64,000 nt of DNA from Polyangiaceae bacterium. GTDB taxonomy: Bacteria; Myxococcota_A; Polyangia; Polyangiales; Polyangiaceae. Shown one piece after another: positions 23,827 to 32,960 of this stretch (positions are counted from its first letter, which is position 1; the number at the start of each line of letters is the position of its first letter). Made by a program: the position numbers and the translations under genes. The notes below the pieces were generated by a model. That model was given only the letters and a program-made list of their open reading frames with translations. It ran no database searches and was not told the DNA's origin. The stretch lies in contig CANJMI010000022.1 of assembly GCA_947475525.1 (NCBI GenBank), positions 1 to 64,000 of the forward strand, written 5' to 3'.

Positions 23827-25596
23827 TTACTTCGGCGTCGGAAGGATCACGACGTTGTTGATCGGGGCGACGCTGCCGCCGGCCGGGTAGCCGTACGATG
23901 ACGCGTTGTCGAGGCCCCACACCATCACTCCGAAGCGTCCTTCGCTTTCGGCGACGTGGGGTCCATTGTTGCAATTGCCGTTTGGCTGCCCGTTGCGAAT
24001 GAGGTCGATGTTGGTGAGCTCGTAGTTGCCGCTAAGGCCGACCGGCTTCCAGTTCGAGAGTTTGCCCGCGCAGTCGAGGAGCACGTCCTTGAAGCCGTTG
24101 TCCTTGACGCGAACGACGACGAGGTTCGTGGTCGGGTAGGTCGGATCGGTGAAAAACACGTATTTTCGAAGAAATTGAGCCGGAGGGAGCAAATTCACGA
24201 ACTCTTCGTCGCCGAGGCATTCGCTTCCGCCCGCGAAGCAGCCGGTCATCATCTGTCCGAGGTAAAAGGGATGGTCTTTGTCCTGGCTCTTCACGCCGAA
24301 GGCGCCGACCGCTTCGAAGTCGAACTTCTGGCCTTGCGCGAGCGAGGTTGGCGCACCCGGCGGTGCCACGGGGTCGTAGGACAAGGCCGTGCCGCCGACC
24401 GCGCCGACGATTCGGTAGGGGATCGACTCGGGGATCGGACCGCGATCGGTGAACGGCATCATGACGTAGTCGCTCCCCATCGCAGCGATCGGCGGGATCA
24501 TCTGGTGGGCCGAGTCGCAGCCTCCGCCGCTCGAGGTCGCCGAGGTGTAGCAGATGTAAGCATTGCCGCCGGTGAACGAGACGGGCTTGTCGCTCTTGAT
24601 GATGCTGCCCGTCATGTCGGCCGGGAGCTGCCACTGCACGTACTCACCTGCGTTCAGCGTGAACGCGATCGTACCGTTTGGATTGGCCCCGGGTACTTGA
24701 CCGGCTTGAGGGAGCGCGGTCGTCGCGAGGAGCTCGATCGCCGTGTTGTTCTCGGCGGCCACGAGTTGGCCCCACGGCGGCCCCTGCGAATCCTTCGGCA
24801 GCACGGCGATGTAGTTCGTTCCCCAAGCGGTCGTCGGCAACACGACCTCGGCGCTCGGCAAGTACGACTTCGCGCCGCCATATGGCAGGATGTCGTAGAG
24901 GCTTATCGGGGTGTCGCTGACGATCTTCCAGGCCTGGCCGATCCCGCTGCCCGCGACCGCCGAGCCGCCATCTTGGCTGAGCGCCGGAGCGACGGGGCAG
25001 GTGAGTGGGCCGCCGTTGACCGACGACGGATCGTGCGAGAGAAAGAGGACGCCGACTTTGCTCTCCGGCACGCCGGTGGCTGGAATCGTGGCCCAGCCGG
25101 CCACGTTCGGATCGGCCTGGGCAATGCGGCCGAATTGCGTCGCGTCGTAGCTCTGACCGGCGCGTGATACCGCGAGTTTCGCGCTGCGCGGCCACGCGTT
25201 CGCCACGAAGGCGGTAAAGCAAGGTGGCTGAATACCGACGTAAAAATGAGGCGTGCTCAACACGAACTCGCAGCCGATGTTGCCTTTGCTGTCGGCCGCG
25301 GCCTGGCACGGGTCGACGCACTCGCCCGCCGAGCAGCCTTGATTCGGCCAGCAGTCTTTCGCGACGCCGCCCTCGCCGTCGACGACATAGCGGAGGTCGG
25401 CACTGCAGCCGAAGGTCTCCTCACCGCCGCCGGCTCCGGTCGAAAAATTTCCGCCAAGCGACGTGCCGGTGGAGTCGTCGGTCGTGACGCTCGCCGACGC
25501 GTTCCCCCCCGAGCCGTTCGAGAAGGTGTTCTTCTCCGCGGAGCAGGCGACGACGACCGCGGTGATGAGGAGTGCAGTGATTCGAAGGGTTCGCAT
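23827..25596 (-). CDS. IgGFc-binding-type secreted lipoprotein, 589 aa
   Basis: The N-terminus MRTLRITALLITAVVVACSAE is a lipoprotein signal, chosen with GGAG eight bases upstream. A Gly/Ser/Thr-rich linker and a Cys-rich stretch (GCSADLRY, DCWPNQGCSAGECVDPC) follow. The rest reads like the beta-rich domain found in myxobacterial IgGFc-binding-like proteins. Examples are SYDATQFGRIAQ, SDTPISLYDILPYGG, LLATTALP and KSDKPVSFTGGNA. The likely location is the cell surface. Despite the family name, ligand binding in soil bacteria is unknown. Confidence 0.75.
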   Translation of the reverse strand: MRTLRITALLITAVVVACSAEKNTFSNGSGGNASASVTTDDSTGTSLGGNFSTGAGGGEETFGCSADLRYVVDGEGGVAKDCWPNQGCSAGECVDPCQAAADSKGNIGCEFVLSTPHFYVGIQPPCFTAFVANAWPRSAKLAVSRAGQSYDATQFGRIAQADPNVAGWATIPATGVPESKVGVLFLSHDPSSVNGGPLTCPVAPALSQDGGSAVAGSGIGQAWKIVSDTPISLYDILPYGGAKSYLPSAEVVLPTTAWGTNYIAVLPKDSQGPPWGQLVAAENNTAIELLATTALPQAGQVPGANPNGTIAFTLNAGEYVQWQLPADMTGSIIKSDKPVSFTGGNAYICYTSATSSGGGCDSAHQMIPPIAAMGSDYVMMPFTDRGPIPESIPYRIVGAVGGTALSYDPVAPPGAPTSLAQGQKFDFEAVGAFGVKSQDKDHPFYLGQMMTGCFAGGSECLGDEEFVNLLPPAQFLRKYVFFTDPTYPTTNLVVVRVKDNGFKDVLLDCAGKLSNWKPVGLSGNYELTNIDLIRNGQPNGNCNNGPHVAESEGRFGVMVWGLDNASSYGYPAGGSVAPINNVVILPTPK

Positions 25597-25664
25597 AGGA
25601 GGACTCCACGGCGCGCCGACGGATGCGCGCCTCGATATCGAAGAGTACCGCATTTTGCGGTCCG

Positions 25665-26714
25665 TTATCTCGCGACGACGTCGATAGCCCCGCGCTCGGC
25701 GCCCGTGACCACGCCGATCTCGGCGGCGTCGTCGATGCCGGCCTCGCGAAGGCGTCGCACGAGGCCATCGGCGCGCTCGGCGGGGAGCACGAGCAAGAGC
25801 CCTCCCGAGGTTTGTGCGTCGGCGAGGATGAGGCGCGTCGGCTCATCGACGGCGTCGTCGAAGGTCGTGACGGCGAGCGCGTAGTCGAGATTGCGCCTCG
25901 ACCCGCCCGGGATGCAGCCGCTCACCGCAAGCGCGCGTGCGGTGGGAAGAAAAGGCACGGCGCTCGCCCGCAAGGAGACGGTGACGTTCGATGCTTCGAC
26001 GAGGTTTCGGAGATGACCGAGCAGGCCGAAACCTGTCACGTCGGTGCAGGCGTGCACTCCGAATGTTCGCCCGACTTCGCAGGCGACGTCGTTCAGTTGC
26101 GTCATGACGTGGATGGCTGCGGCGAGTGCGGCTTCGTCGACGACGCCGTTGCGAACCGCCTGTCCGATAAGTCCCGTTCCCACCGCCTTGGTCAGCACGA
26201 GCGCGTCTCCGGCGCGCGCGAAACGCTGCGACCAAACCCGATCCGGCTCGATGCTGCCGACGACCGAAAGGCCGCATTTGGGCTCGCTATCTTTCATCGT
26301 GTGGCCCCCAACGATCGGGCATCGCGCTCGGGCGCAGACGTCGTGCAACCCCGCGAGAACCTCACGCACGACATCGAGGCCGAGTACGTCGCTCGGCAGT
26401 CCGAGGAAGCTCAACGCGAGCTCGGGACGGCCGCCCATCGCGTAAACGTCGCTGAGCGCATTGCATGCGGCGATAGCGCCGAATGTTCGCGGATCGTCGA
26501 CGATTGGCGTGATGACGTCCATCGTCAACACGAGGGAGCGCGTGGCTCCGTCAGGGCGCACCACGGCCGCATCGTCGAGCAACCCTGTGCGCTCGTCGAT
26601 CCAGGGGTGCGAGGGCATCCCAAACGGTTTCAGAACCTGAACCAGGTCCTCAGCGGGGAGCTTGCGGGCTCACCCACCGCCGAGCACGAGAGTCGTGAGG
26701 CGCGGTGCGGTCAT
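25665..26714 (-). CDS. selD: selenide, water dikinase containing selenocysteine (TGA at codon 15), 349 aa
   Basis: Makes selenophosphate from selenide and ATP, the donor for selenocysteine and selenouridine. Family motifs are [54 protein letters not shown] and [11 protein letters not shown] call from the internal ATG at 26618 would lack the catalytic N-terminus. Upstream in frame, ATG 26714 follows a perfect AAGGAGG and encodes [14 protein letters not shown]. Then comes TGA at 26670-26672 and [17 protein letters not shown]. The TGA falls where other SelD proteins have Cys or Sec (GGGC/U-x-x-K-L). A hairpin 27 nt downstream fits a bacterial SECIS element. Sec incorporation is inference, but strong. 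It is divergent from ndk. Confidence 0.92.
26632..26650 (-). promoter_or_regulatory. bacterial SECIS-like hairpin in selD mRNA
   Basis: On the minus strand AGGACCTG-GTT-CAGGTTCT forms an 8-bp stem with one G-U pair and a 3-nt loop starting with G. The loop begins 27 nt after the TGA codon. Published bacterial SECIS models expect a G early in the loop and a UGA-to-loop distance of roughly 16-37 nt, and both hold here. Confidence 0.8.
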
Positions 26715-26717
26715 GTT

Positions 26718-26724
26718 CCTCCTT
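26718..26724 (-). promoter_or_regulatory. perfect Shine-Dalgarno that fixes the selD start
   Basis: AAGGAGG on the minus strand is followed by AAC and ATG at 26714. No comparable site precedes the internal ATG at 26618. This supports translation beginning upstream of the in-frame TGA. Confidence 0.8.
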
Positions 26725-26785
26725 TCATCGGTCTTCGCACCCTAGCACTTGCGCACGGAGGCTGGCTTCGGGTACATGGCGCGCC

Positions 26786-27214
26786 ATGGCACTTCAGCGC
26801 ACCCTCTCGATCGTCAAACCAGATGCAACCGAAGCCGGTAACGCCGGCGCCATCATCGCCCGCCTCCAGCAGGAAGGCTTCGCCGTCAAGGCGCTCCGCC
26901 AGCTGCACCTCACCCGCGAGCAGGCCGAAGGTTTCTACCACGTGCATGCCGCCCGCTCGTTCTTCGGCGAGCTCGTCGAGTTCATGTCGCGCGGCCCGAT
27001 TGTCGTCATGGCGCTCGAGCGCGAAGACGCGATCGCGAAATACCGCGACGTGATCGGCGCGACCGATCCGGCCAAGGCCGCCGACGGAACGATCCGCAAG
27101 CTCTACGGCAAAAACGTCGGCGAGAATGCCGTTCATGGCTCGGACGCCGTCGAGACGGCTGCCGTCGAGATCGCGTACTTCTTCGCGGGACTCGACGTTC
27201 GCCCGATGGCGTGA
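26786..27214 (+). CDS. ndk: nucleoside diphosphate kinase
   Basis: Transfers the gamma phosphate between nucleoside tri- and diphosphates via a phospho-His. The protein begins [18 protein letters not shown], with the family [25 protein letters not shown] matches the conserved middle. The active-site His is in [13 protein letters not shown] near residue 117. The length of 142 aa is standard. It is transcribed divergently from selD, with 71 bases between the start codons, and is followed by dapD at 47 bases. Confidence 0.97.
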   Translation: MALQRTLSIVKPDATEAGNAGAIIARLQQEGFAVKALRQLHLTREQAEGFYHVHAARSFFGELVEFMSRGPIVVMALEREDAIAKYRDVIGATDPAKAADGTIRKLYGKNVGENAVHGSDAVETAAVEIAYFFAGLDVRPMA

Positions 27215-27261
27215 AACCCTACCCAAAGAATCTCTTGGGCAGCCGTGCTAACAGGTTCGCG

Positions 27262-28086
27262 ATGAGCGACCTGACGACGCTGCCCGAGAGGATCGATGCT
27301 GCCTTCGCCGACCGGGCCCTCTTGGTCGAGTCGGCTTACCGTGACGCGGTCGAGTCTGCGATCGCGTTGCTCGATGAAGGCGAGCTCCGCGCCGCTTCTT
27401 TGGTCGATGGCGAGTGGACCGCTCACGCGTGGGTGATGCGTGCGATTTTGCTGTATTTTGCCGTGCAAAAGCTCGAAGTGCACGAAGTCGGTCCGTTCGA
27501 GTTTCACGACAAAATCCCGCTGAAGCGTGGGCTTGCCGCCGCGAAGGTTCGCGTGGTGCCGCCAGGAACGGTGCGGCGTGGCGCGTTCCTCGAGCCGGGG
27601 GTCGTCGTGATGCCGAGCTACATCAACATCGGTGCGCGCGTGGGTTCCGGCACGATGGTCGACACATGGGCGACCGTTGGCAGCTGCGCGCAGATCGGGC
27701 GCGACTGTCACTTGTCGGGTGGCGTCGGGATTGGTGGCGTGCTCGAGCCGCCGGGAGCGCGTCCGGTGATCATCGAGGACGGCTGTTTCGTCGGGTCGCG
27801 AGCGATCGTTGTCGAGGGGGTGCTCGTGGAGCGTGAAGCCGTCATCGGCGCGGGCGTCGTGCTGACGAGCTCCACGCCGATCATCGACGTGACGGGGCCC
27901 GAGCCCGTGGAGCTTCGGGGTCGCGTTCCGGCCCGCAGTGTCGTCATTCCTGGAACGAAGCCGAAGCGGTTCGCCGCGGGAGAGTACGGCGTGCCTTGCG
28001 CGCTTATCATCGGTCAGCGCAAGGAGTCGACGGACCGCAAGGTTTCGCTCAATGGCGCGCTCCGTGACTTCGGGGTGCCGGTGTGA
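27262..28086 (+). CDS. dapD: tetrahydrodipicolinate N-succinyltransferase
   Basis: Succinylates tetrahydrodipicolinate in the succinylase branch of diaminopimelate/lysine synthesis. The left-handed beta-helix hexapeptide region spans roughly residues 105-235. It includes VVMPSYINIGARVGSGTMVD, SCAQIGRDCHLSGGVGIGG and EDGCFVGSRAIVVEGV. The length of 274 aa is typical of DapD. ATG 27262 (MSDLTTLPERIDAAF) was chosen over a longer in-frame extension. Its stop overlaps the GTG start of dapE (GTGA), so the two steps of the pathway are translationally coupled. Confidence 0.96.
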   Translation: MSDLTTLPERIDAAFADRALLVESAYRDAVESAIALLDEGELRAASLVDGEWTAHAWVMRAILLYFAVQKLEVHEVGPFEFHDKIPLKRGLAAAKVRVVPPGTVRRGAFLEPGVVVMPSYINIGARVGSGTMVDTWATVGSCAQIGRDCHLSGGVGIGGVLEPPGARPVIIEDGCFVGSRAIVVEGVLVEREAVIGAGVVLTSSTPIIDVTGPEPVELRGRVPARSVVIPGTKPKRFAAGEYGVPCALIIGQRKESTDRKVSLNGALRDFGVPV

Positions 28087-29171
28087 ACCACCCGTTGAAA
28101 CTGGCCGAACGCCTCGCGGACACGCTGCGTTGGCTGTGCGAAATTCCGTCGTTCACAGGCGAAGAAGGCCCCATCGCCGATGCCCTGGCGGCGCGCCTCG
28201 CGAGGTCGACGCTGGCGAGCCCCGTGCGGCGCTATGGCCACTCGCTCGTCGTGCCCGTTTCTCGCGGTTCGGGAGGGCCTCGCGTCGCGCTGGTCGGCCA
28301 CACGGACGTCGTTCGCACGGAACACGACGGCGCGGTGCGCATCGAAGGCGATAAGCTGTTCGGCCCGGGCGCTTCCGACATGAAGTCCGGTCTCGCCGTG
28401 ATGCTCGAGCTCTTGGAGCACGACCGCGACCTGTGCAAGAAGGTCGACCTCACGCTGGTTTTCTACGCGCGTGAAGAAGGCCCCTACATCGAGAACGAGC
28501 TGGGTGCGGTACTCGAGCAAGATGACGAGCTGCGCGGTGTCGACCTCGCGATATGCCTCGAGCCGAGCGACAACCGCATGAGCCTCGGCGCATCCGGCTC
28601 GATTCACGCCATCCTGCAATTTGATGGGCGAACGGCGCACTCGGCGCGTCCATGGCAGGGTGAAAACGCCATTCACAAGGCGGGACCGTTCCTGACGGAG
28701 CTTGGCGAGCGGGCTCCGCGCGAGTCGGTCCTGGACGGCCTCACCTACCGGACGGTGACGAGCGTCACGCTTGCGGACGGCGGCCGCGGTCGCAACGTCG
28801 TTCCGGACCGATTTACGCTCAATTTGAATCATCGTTTCGCGCCCGATACCTCGCTTGCCGAGGCGCAAGCCGAGATTGCGAGCCTCGTCGCCGGCCGCGC
28901 GGCGATCGAATGGCGTGACCTCAGCCCGGCGGCGAAGCCCCACGCGAGTCATCCGTTGGTCGTTGCCCTCGCGGAGTCGGGCGTAGCGGGGGTCGAGCCG
29001 AAGCAGGCGTGGACCGATGTGGCTCGGTTCGCCGCGCTTGGCATTGCGGCGGTAAACTTTGGACCGGGTGTGAACGCCCAAGCGCACCAGCGCAACGAGT
29101 GGACGAGCTTGACCCAGTTGGTGGACGGGCGAATGATTCTGGCTCGCTGGCTTGCGCGCATCGGCGCTTGA
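28083..29171 (+). CDS. dapE: succinyl-diaminopimelate desuccinylase
   Basis: M20-family di-zinc hydrolase that removes succinate from N-succinyl-LL-diaminopimelate. Metal-site motifs are LVGHTDVVRTE (His/Asp), LFGPGASDMKSGLAV and FYAREEGPY (catalytic Glu pair). The dimerisation region SGSIHAILQFDGRTAHSARP carries the conserved His. The GTG start overlaps the dapD stop. M20 enzymes are hard to tell apart by sequence alone, but the dapD context settles the call. The length of 362 aa is normal. Confidence 0.92.
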   Translation: MNHPLKLAERLADTLRWLCEIPSFTGEEGPIADALAARLARSTLASPVRRYGHSLVVPVSRGSGGPRVALVGHTDVVRTEHDGAVRIEGDKLFGPGASDMKSGLAVMLELLEHDRDLCKKVDLTLVFYAREEGPYIENELGAVLEQDDELRGVDLAICLEPSDNRMSLGASGSIHAILQFDGRTAHSARPWQGENAIHKAGPFLTELGERAPRESVLDGLTYRTVTSVTLADGGRGRNVVPDRFTLNLNHRFAPDTSLAEAQAEIASLVAGRAAIEWRDLSPAAKPHASHPLVVALAESGVAGVEPKQAWTDVARFAALGIAAVNFGPGVNAQAHQRNEWTSLTQLVDGRMILARWLARIGA

Positions 29172-29189
29172 GTCCGCACGAGGCTCGCC

Positions 29190-30584
29190 ATGGATTCATT
29201 CTGCTCCGTGCTCGTCGATCGCGGGCTCGTGTCACTGGACGCGCTCGACGCCGCGCTGTGGCTGCAATTGCTCGGCGGCGGAGACGTCGTGTCGAACGTC
29301 CTCGCGGCGGGCGGTCTGAAAGAAAACACGCTGCAGCGCCTGCTCGCCGAACACTTCGAACTTCCTGCTGGGCCGAGGGGGCAACTGCCGCTGCCGCCGA
29401 GTGACGTGGCGAGGCTCGTGTCCACCGAGGTGATGCGTCGGCTCCGAGTTTTTCCTTACAAACGAGCGTTTCGGACATTGAACATCGCCGTCGACGCGCC
29501 GCTTGGATCGGACGCAGAGCGGGAACTGCGGGCGCTCGTTCCGCTGCAGCTTCGGCCGACGATCGTCAACTCGGTCCGGCTCGACGAGGCCTTGTGGCGT
29601 CACTCGGGCATCGAACCTGTGCCGCACCTCAAGCGGCTCATCGAGTCCCTCGCCGAAAGCGCGCCGCGCGGTCCCGATGTGCTTGTCGTCGAAGTTCGCA
29701 AGTACCGCCGCATGAGCGAGTTCCCCGGGGGAGTTCGCGTCTCGCAGACCCGGTCCGTCGATTCGTCGGCATCGTCCCGGGATGCGCCGATGCCCAGCGA
29801 GGGACCGGCCCCTGATTCACAAGGCCTCTGGCTCGACCGCTTGGTGCAAGCCCGGCGCGACGCCCACGATGCAAGTCCTTCGCCGCCGAGCGAGCCCCCC
29901 ACGACGCCGCTCGACTCGATCCGCGCCGGGATGGCCGCGAGTTTTCGTCATGGCACGCGCCCACCTTTGTCGGTGACGATTCCCGCCGCCAGCTTTGACC
30001 CGCCCGTTGACGCGCCCGCTGTGGCGATCAGCATGAGCGAGGCGCTCGCGGGTCTCAGGGCCCTGAGTCCACCTGGCCTCGGGTTCCGGCATCGCGGTCC
30101 GCTCGACGCAACGGTGGCGCTCGCTTTTGCCCGAGAAGCCAAAGACTGTGGCGTCGTTCTTCAAATCGTCGCGCGTTTTACGCAGCAGTACTTCGAGCGC
30201 GTCCTCGTTTTCGTCGTCGCGGGCGAGGTCGCGGAGGTAAGGCTCAGTCACGGCACCGGCGACCGCACGTCCGGGCTGCTCGTTCCGCTCAGCCGCGGGA
30301 GTCTGCTCGGCAGGGCCCGCTTCGCTGGTGTTCCGTTGACCGGCCGGCTCGGGGATGAAGCCAACGACGAGCTGTTGCGGGTCGCGCTAGGCGAAGGCGA
30401 CGCTCCTCCTGCCGCGGCGGTCGTGCCGATTGCGTTCGGTGGACGCGTCGTTGCGCTCGTCTACGGCGACGACCTCGATGTGCCGGTCACGGGAGCCGCC
30501 GTCGGTGATGTGCAGCGATTTTGCAGCCTCGCTGCCACGGAGATGGCCCGGATCGTCACGGCTCAAAAGTCGGTTAATGTCTGA
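29190..30584 (+). CDS. protein with MshEN-like N-terminus and GAF-like C-terminus, 464 aa
   Basis: The first 150 residues look like the N-terminal domain of type II secretion/pilus ATPases (MshEN). The pattern is LVDRGLVSLDALDAALWLQ, LLAEHFELPAG, then VMRRLRVFPYKRAFRTLNIAV. In that family the domain can bind cyclic di-GMP. A Pro/Ser-rich linker (about 175-260) follows. The last 170 residues resemble a GAF domain (VALAFAREAKDCGVVLQIVA, IAFGGRVVALVYGDD). No ATPase domain is present. It lies 18 bases after dapE and 40 bases before the tandem kinase. A signalling role is inference. Confidence 0.7.
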   Translation: MDSFCSVLVDRGLVSLDALDAALWLQLLGGGDVVSNVLAAGGLKENTLQRLLAEHFELPAGPRGQLPLPPSDVARLVSTEVMRRLRVFPYKRAFRTLNIAVDAPLGSDAERELRALVPLQLRPTIVNSVRLDEALWRHSGIEPVPHLKRLIESLAESAPRGPDVLVVEVRKYRRMSEFPGGVRVSQTRSVDSSASSRDAPMPSEGPAPDSQGLWLDRLVQARRDAHDASPSPPSEPPTTPLDSIRAGMAASFRHGTRPPLSVTIPAASFDPPVDAPAVAISMSEALAGLRALSPPGLGFRHRGPLDATVALAFAREAKDCGVVLQIVARFTQQYFERVLVFVVAGEVAEVRLSHGTGDRTSGLLVPLSRGSLLGRARFAGVPLTGRLGDEANDELLRVALGEGDAPPAAAVVPIAFGGRVVALVYGDDLDVPVTGAAVGDVQRFCSLAATEMARIVTAQKSVNV

Positions 30585-30624
30585 AAGTTGACTACATTGT
30601 GCGACATCGGCACCATGAGGCCCG

Positions 30625-32901
30625 ATGGAGAGCGATCGACATGCCGAGGGTAGCTCGCGGCGCACCTTGTTTGGCGGTGTCAGCGGTGGGGCTGAGTCGT
30701 CGAACTCGAAGGCCGCTGCCGACGCACCGGCCGAGCAGGATTGCTTCTCGCAGACCGGACTGCCGCGTCGTTTTGGTCGCTACCAGGTCCTGAAGCTCGT
30801 CGCGCGTGGCGGCATGGGGCAGGTGTACCTGGCCTCGACAACCGGCGTCGAAGGAGCCGAGCGCCCCGTGATCATCAAGGTCATTCGGCGCGAGCATGCC
30901 CGAGATCCGAACTTTCTCGCGCGCTTCCTCGACGAAGCTCGCGTGCAGTCGCAGCTCCAGCACCCCGGCATCGCACAGGTGCTGGAGGCGGCGATTCACG
31001 AGCCGACCGGCGACCCCTTCGTGGTGATCGAGCACGTCGAGGGGCGCAGCCTTGGCAACATTCGGCGACGCCTCGCCGAGGTTGGGCAACGCCTTCGTTG
31101 GGAGGACGCGGTCGCATTGGGCACGCTCGTGTGCGAAGGCCTCGCGCACATCCATGAGCGCACCGATGCCGCGGGCCGTCCGCTCAAGATCGTGCATCGC
31201 GATCTCTCGCCGCACAACGTGATGGTCGGCTACGCCGGCGAGGTTAAAATTATCGATTTCGGGACGGCTCGCGGCCAGAACCGGCGTTGCCACACCGTTG
31301 CCGGGGTGGTGTTTGCTAAGCCTGGCTACGTGGCTCCCGAAGTCGCGAACGGTGACTCGGGCGACTACCGCGTGGACATGTACGCCGCGGGCGTCATGCT
31401 TTGGGAACTCTGCTCTGGCCGTCGCTTTCTTCAAGGTGAAGCCCAAGCGCACACCGCGCGCGTGGCGTCGGGCACGATGCCCCTGCCAGCGATCGCCGCG
31501 CAGATCGGCGCTCCCGAGGAGCTCGACCGGGTGATCGCGAGGATGACGGCGCACGTCCGCGACGAGCGGTACGCGACCACTCATAAGGCAGCCGTCGATC
31601 TTGGGAGCTTGTTGCGTTTCGCCGAGGCGTTGCCGACGGGTGAGCGCAGCGTGCGAGCGCGCATCGGGCAGCTGATGTACTCGCTCTATCCCACCCAGCC
31701 GGGGCGAGCGCGTCGCGAGTTCGTCAAGCTCATCGAGGAGGCCCGAGACAAGGAGCCTGAAGAGTGGGTGAGCCCGCTCGACCCGAGTGAACTATCCGAC
31801 GATCCCGCAATGCTCGCGGGTACGCACTACCGCATCTGCCGCGAGATCGGCCGTGGCGCGACGAGCATCGTCTACGAGGCGGAGCACGTGGGACTCGGTC
31901 GCCGCGTGGCGCTGAAAGTCCTCGACGCGGAGCGGACGCACTCGCGTGAGTTCTCCGCCCGTTTCCGCCGTGAGGCGCGCGCGCTTTCGCGGTTGCATCA
32001 TCCGAATCTCGTTCGCGTTTACGACTTCGGTCAGGCGACCGACGGTCGCATGTATTCCGCGATGGAGCTCGTCGAGGGCGAGACGCTCCGCGCGCTGCTC
32101 GAGCGTGGCGAGCTCCTCGGTTATCGCTCGGTTATGCGCATCGGCATGCAAGCGGCTCGGGCGCTGTCGGCGGCGCACCGTGCGGGCATCGTGCACCGGG
32201 ACATCAAGCCCGAGAACGTGATCGTGACCCCACGCGGCGAAGTGAAATTGCTCGATTTCGGCATCGCGAAGACCGCGGACGAACACGGAGAATCGGTTCT
32301 CGGCGAGAGCGACCCCGAAGCGGGCAGCCTCGGCGCGTTGACGCTCTTCGGCACGCCCGAATACATGGCGCCGGAGCAAGCGACGGGCGGCCGCGTCGAT
32401 GGTCGCGCGGACCTCTACGCTCTTGGCTGCGTGCTCTACGAGCTCCTCTCGGGGAGGCTGCCGTTCACCGAGAGCTCGGACGCTCTGGTGCTCGACGCGA
32501 AGCTTCGCGGCAGCCCCGAGTCCGTCCGTCGTCAGGCGCCGACGCGCGACATCCCGCGCGTGGTCGAGCACTTGGTGATGAAGGCGATCGCTCGGCACGC
32601 GACCCGTCGCTACGAAAGCGCGGCTCAAATGGCGGCCGCGATAGCCGAGGTCCTCGACGAGCCCACACGATCTCGGAGTCGGCGCCGCGCGCTCGGCGCG
32701 TCGATGGTCGCCGCCGTTATGGGGTTCGCCCTGGTGCTCCTCGTCGGCCAGCTTCGCCCGTACTTCGTGCGTCTCCCGGACTACGTCCCGTGGCTGCGGG
32801 AGCGCGCAGTTCAGGCGCCGCCTGCTCCGGATGAGGGGCGCCGGCGCGTGCCGCCAACCACCGCGCTTCCCTCGCGGGCGCTCGCCGAGTCCACGCGCTA
32901 A
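30625..32901 (+). CDS. Ser/Thr protein kinase with two kinase domains and a C-terminal membrane anchor, 758 aa
   Basis: Two complete-looking Hanks-type kinase domains lie in one chain. Domain 1 (about 52-325) has the glycine loop VARGGMGQVYLA, a lysine in VIIKVIRR, HRDLSPHNVMV and KIIDFGTARG. Domain 2 (about 402-675) has IGRGATSIVYEA, VALKVLD, HRDIKPENVIV, KLLDFGIAK and GTPEYMAPEQ. One hydrophobic helix near 690-712 (GASMVAAVMGFALVLLVGQL) leaves a short C-terminal tail outside. Both domains keep the catalytic Asp, Lys and DFG. The ATG follows TGAGGCCCG. The domains may act in series or regulate each other. Confidence 0.93.
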   Translation: MESDRHAEGSSRRTLFGGVSGGAESSNSKAAADAPAEQDCFSQTGLPRRFGRYQVLKLVARGGMGQVYLASTTGVEGAERPVIIKVIRREHARDPNFLARFLDEARVQSQLQHPGIAQVLEAAIHEPTGDPFVVIEHVEGRSLGNIRRRLAEVGQRLRWEDAVALGTLVCEGLAHIHERTDAAGRPLKIVHRDLSPHNVMVGYAGEVKIIDFGTARGQNRRCHTVAGVVFAKPGYVAPEVANGDSGDYRVDMYAAGVMLWELCSGRRFLQGEAQAHTARVASGTMPLPAIAAQIGAPEELDRVIARMTAHVRDERYATTHKAAVDLGSLLRFAEALPTGERSVRARIGQLMYSLYPTQPGRARREFVKLIEEARDKEPEEWVSPLDPSELSDDPAMLAGTHYRICREIGRGATSIVYEAEHVGLGRRVALKVLDAERTHSREFSARFRREARALSRLHHPNLVRVYDFGQATDGRMYSAMELVEGETLRALLERGELLGYRSVMRIGMQAARALSAAHRAGIVHRDIKPENVIVTPRGEVKLLDFGIAKTADEHGESVLGESDPEAGSLGALTLFGTPEYMAPEQATGGRVDGRADLYALGCVLYELLSGRLPFTESSDALVLDAKLRGSPESVRRQAPTRDIPRVVEHLVMKAIARHATRRYESAAQMAAAIAEVLDEPTRSRSRRRALGASMVAAVMGFALVLLVGQLRPYFVRLPDYVPWLRERAVQAPPAPDEGRRRVPPTTALPSRALAESTR

Positions 32902-32960
32902 GCCCACGGCGGCTTCGGCATGTTGGTCGCGGCCTCGGCATTCTGTTAAACCAGAGCGCC

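Noticed and set aside
25665-26618. selD as a 317-residue protein starting at 26618
   Set aside because: This start has no Shine-Dalgarno and would lack the catalytic Cys/Sec and the glycine-rich loop. The upstream frame through TGA explains all features.
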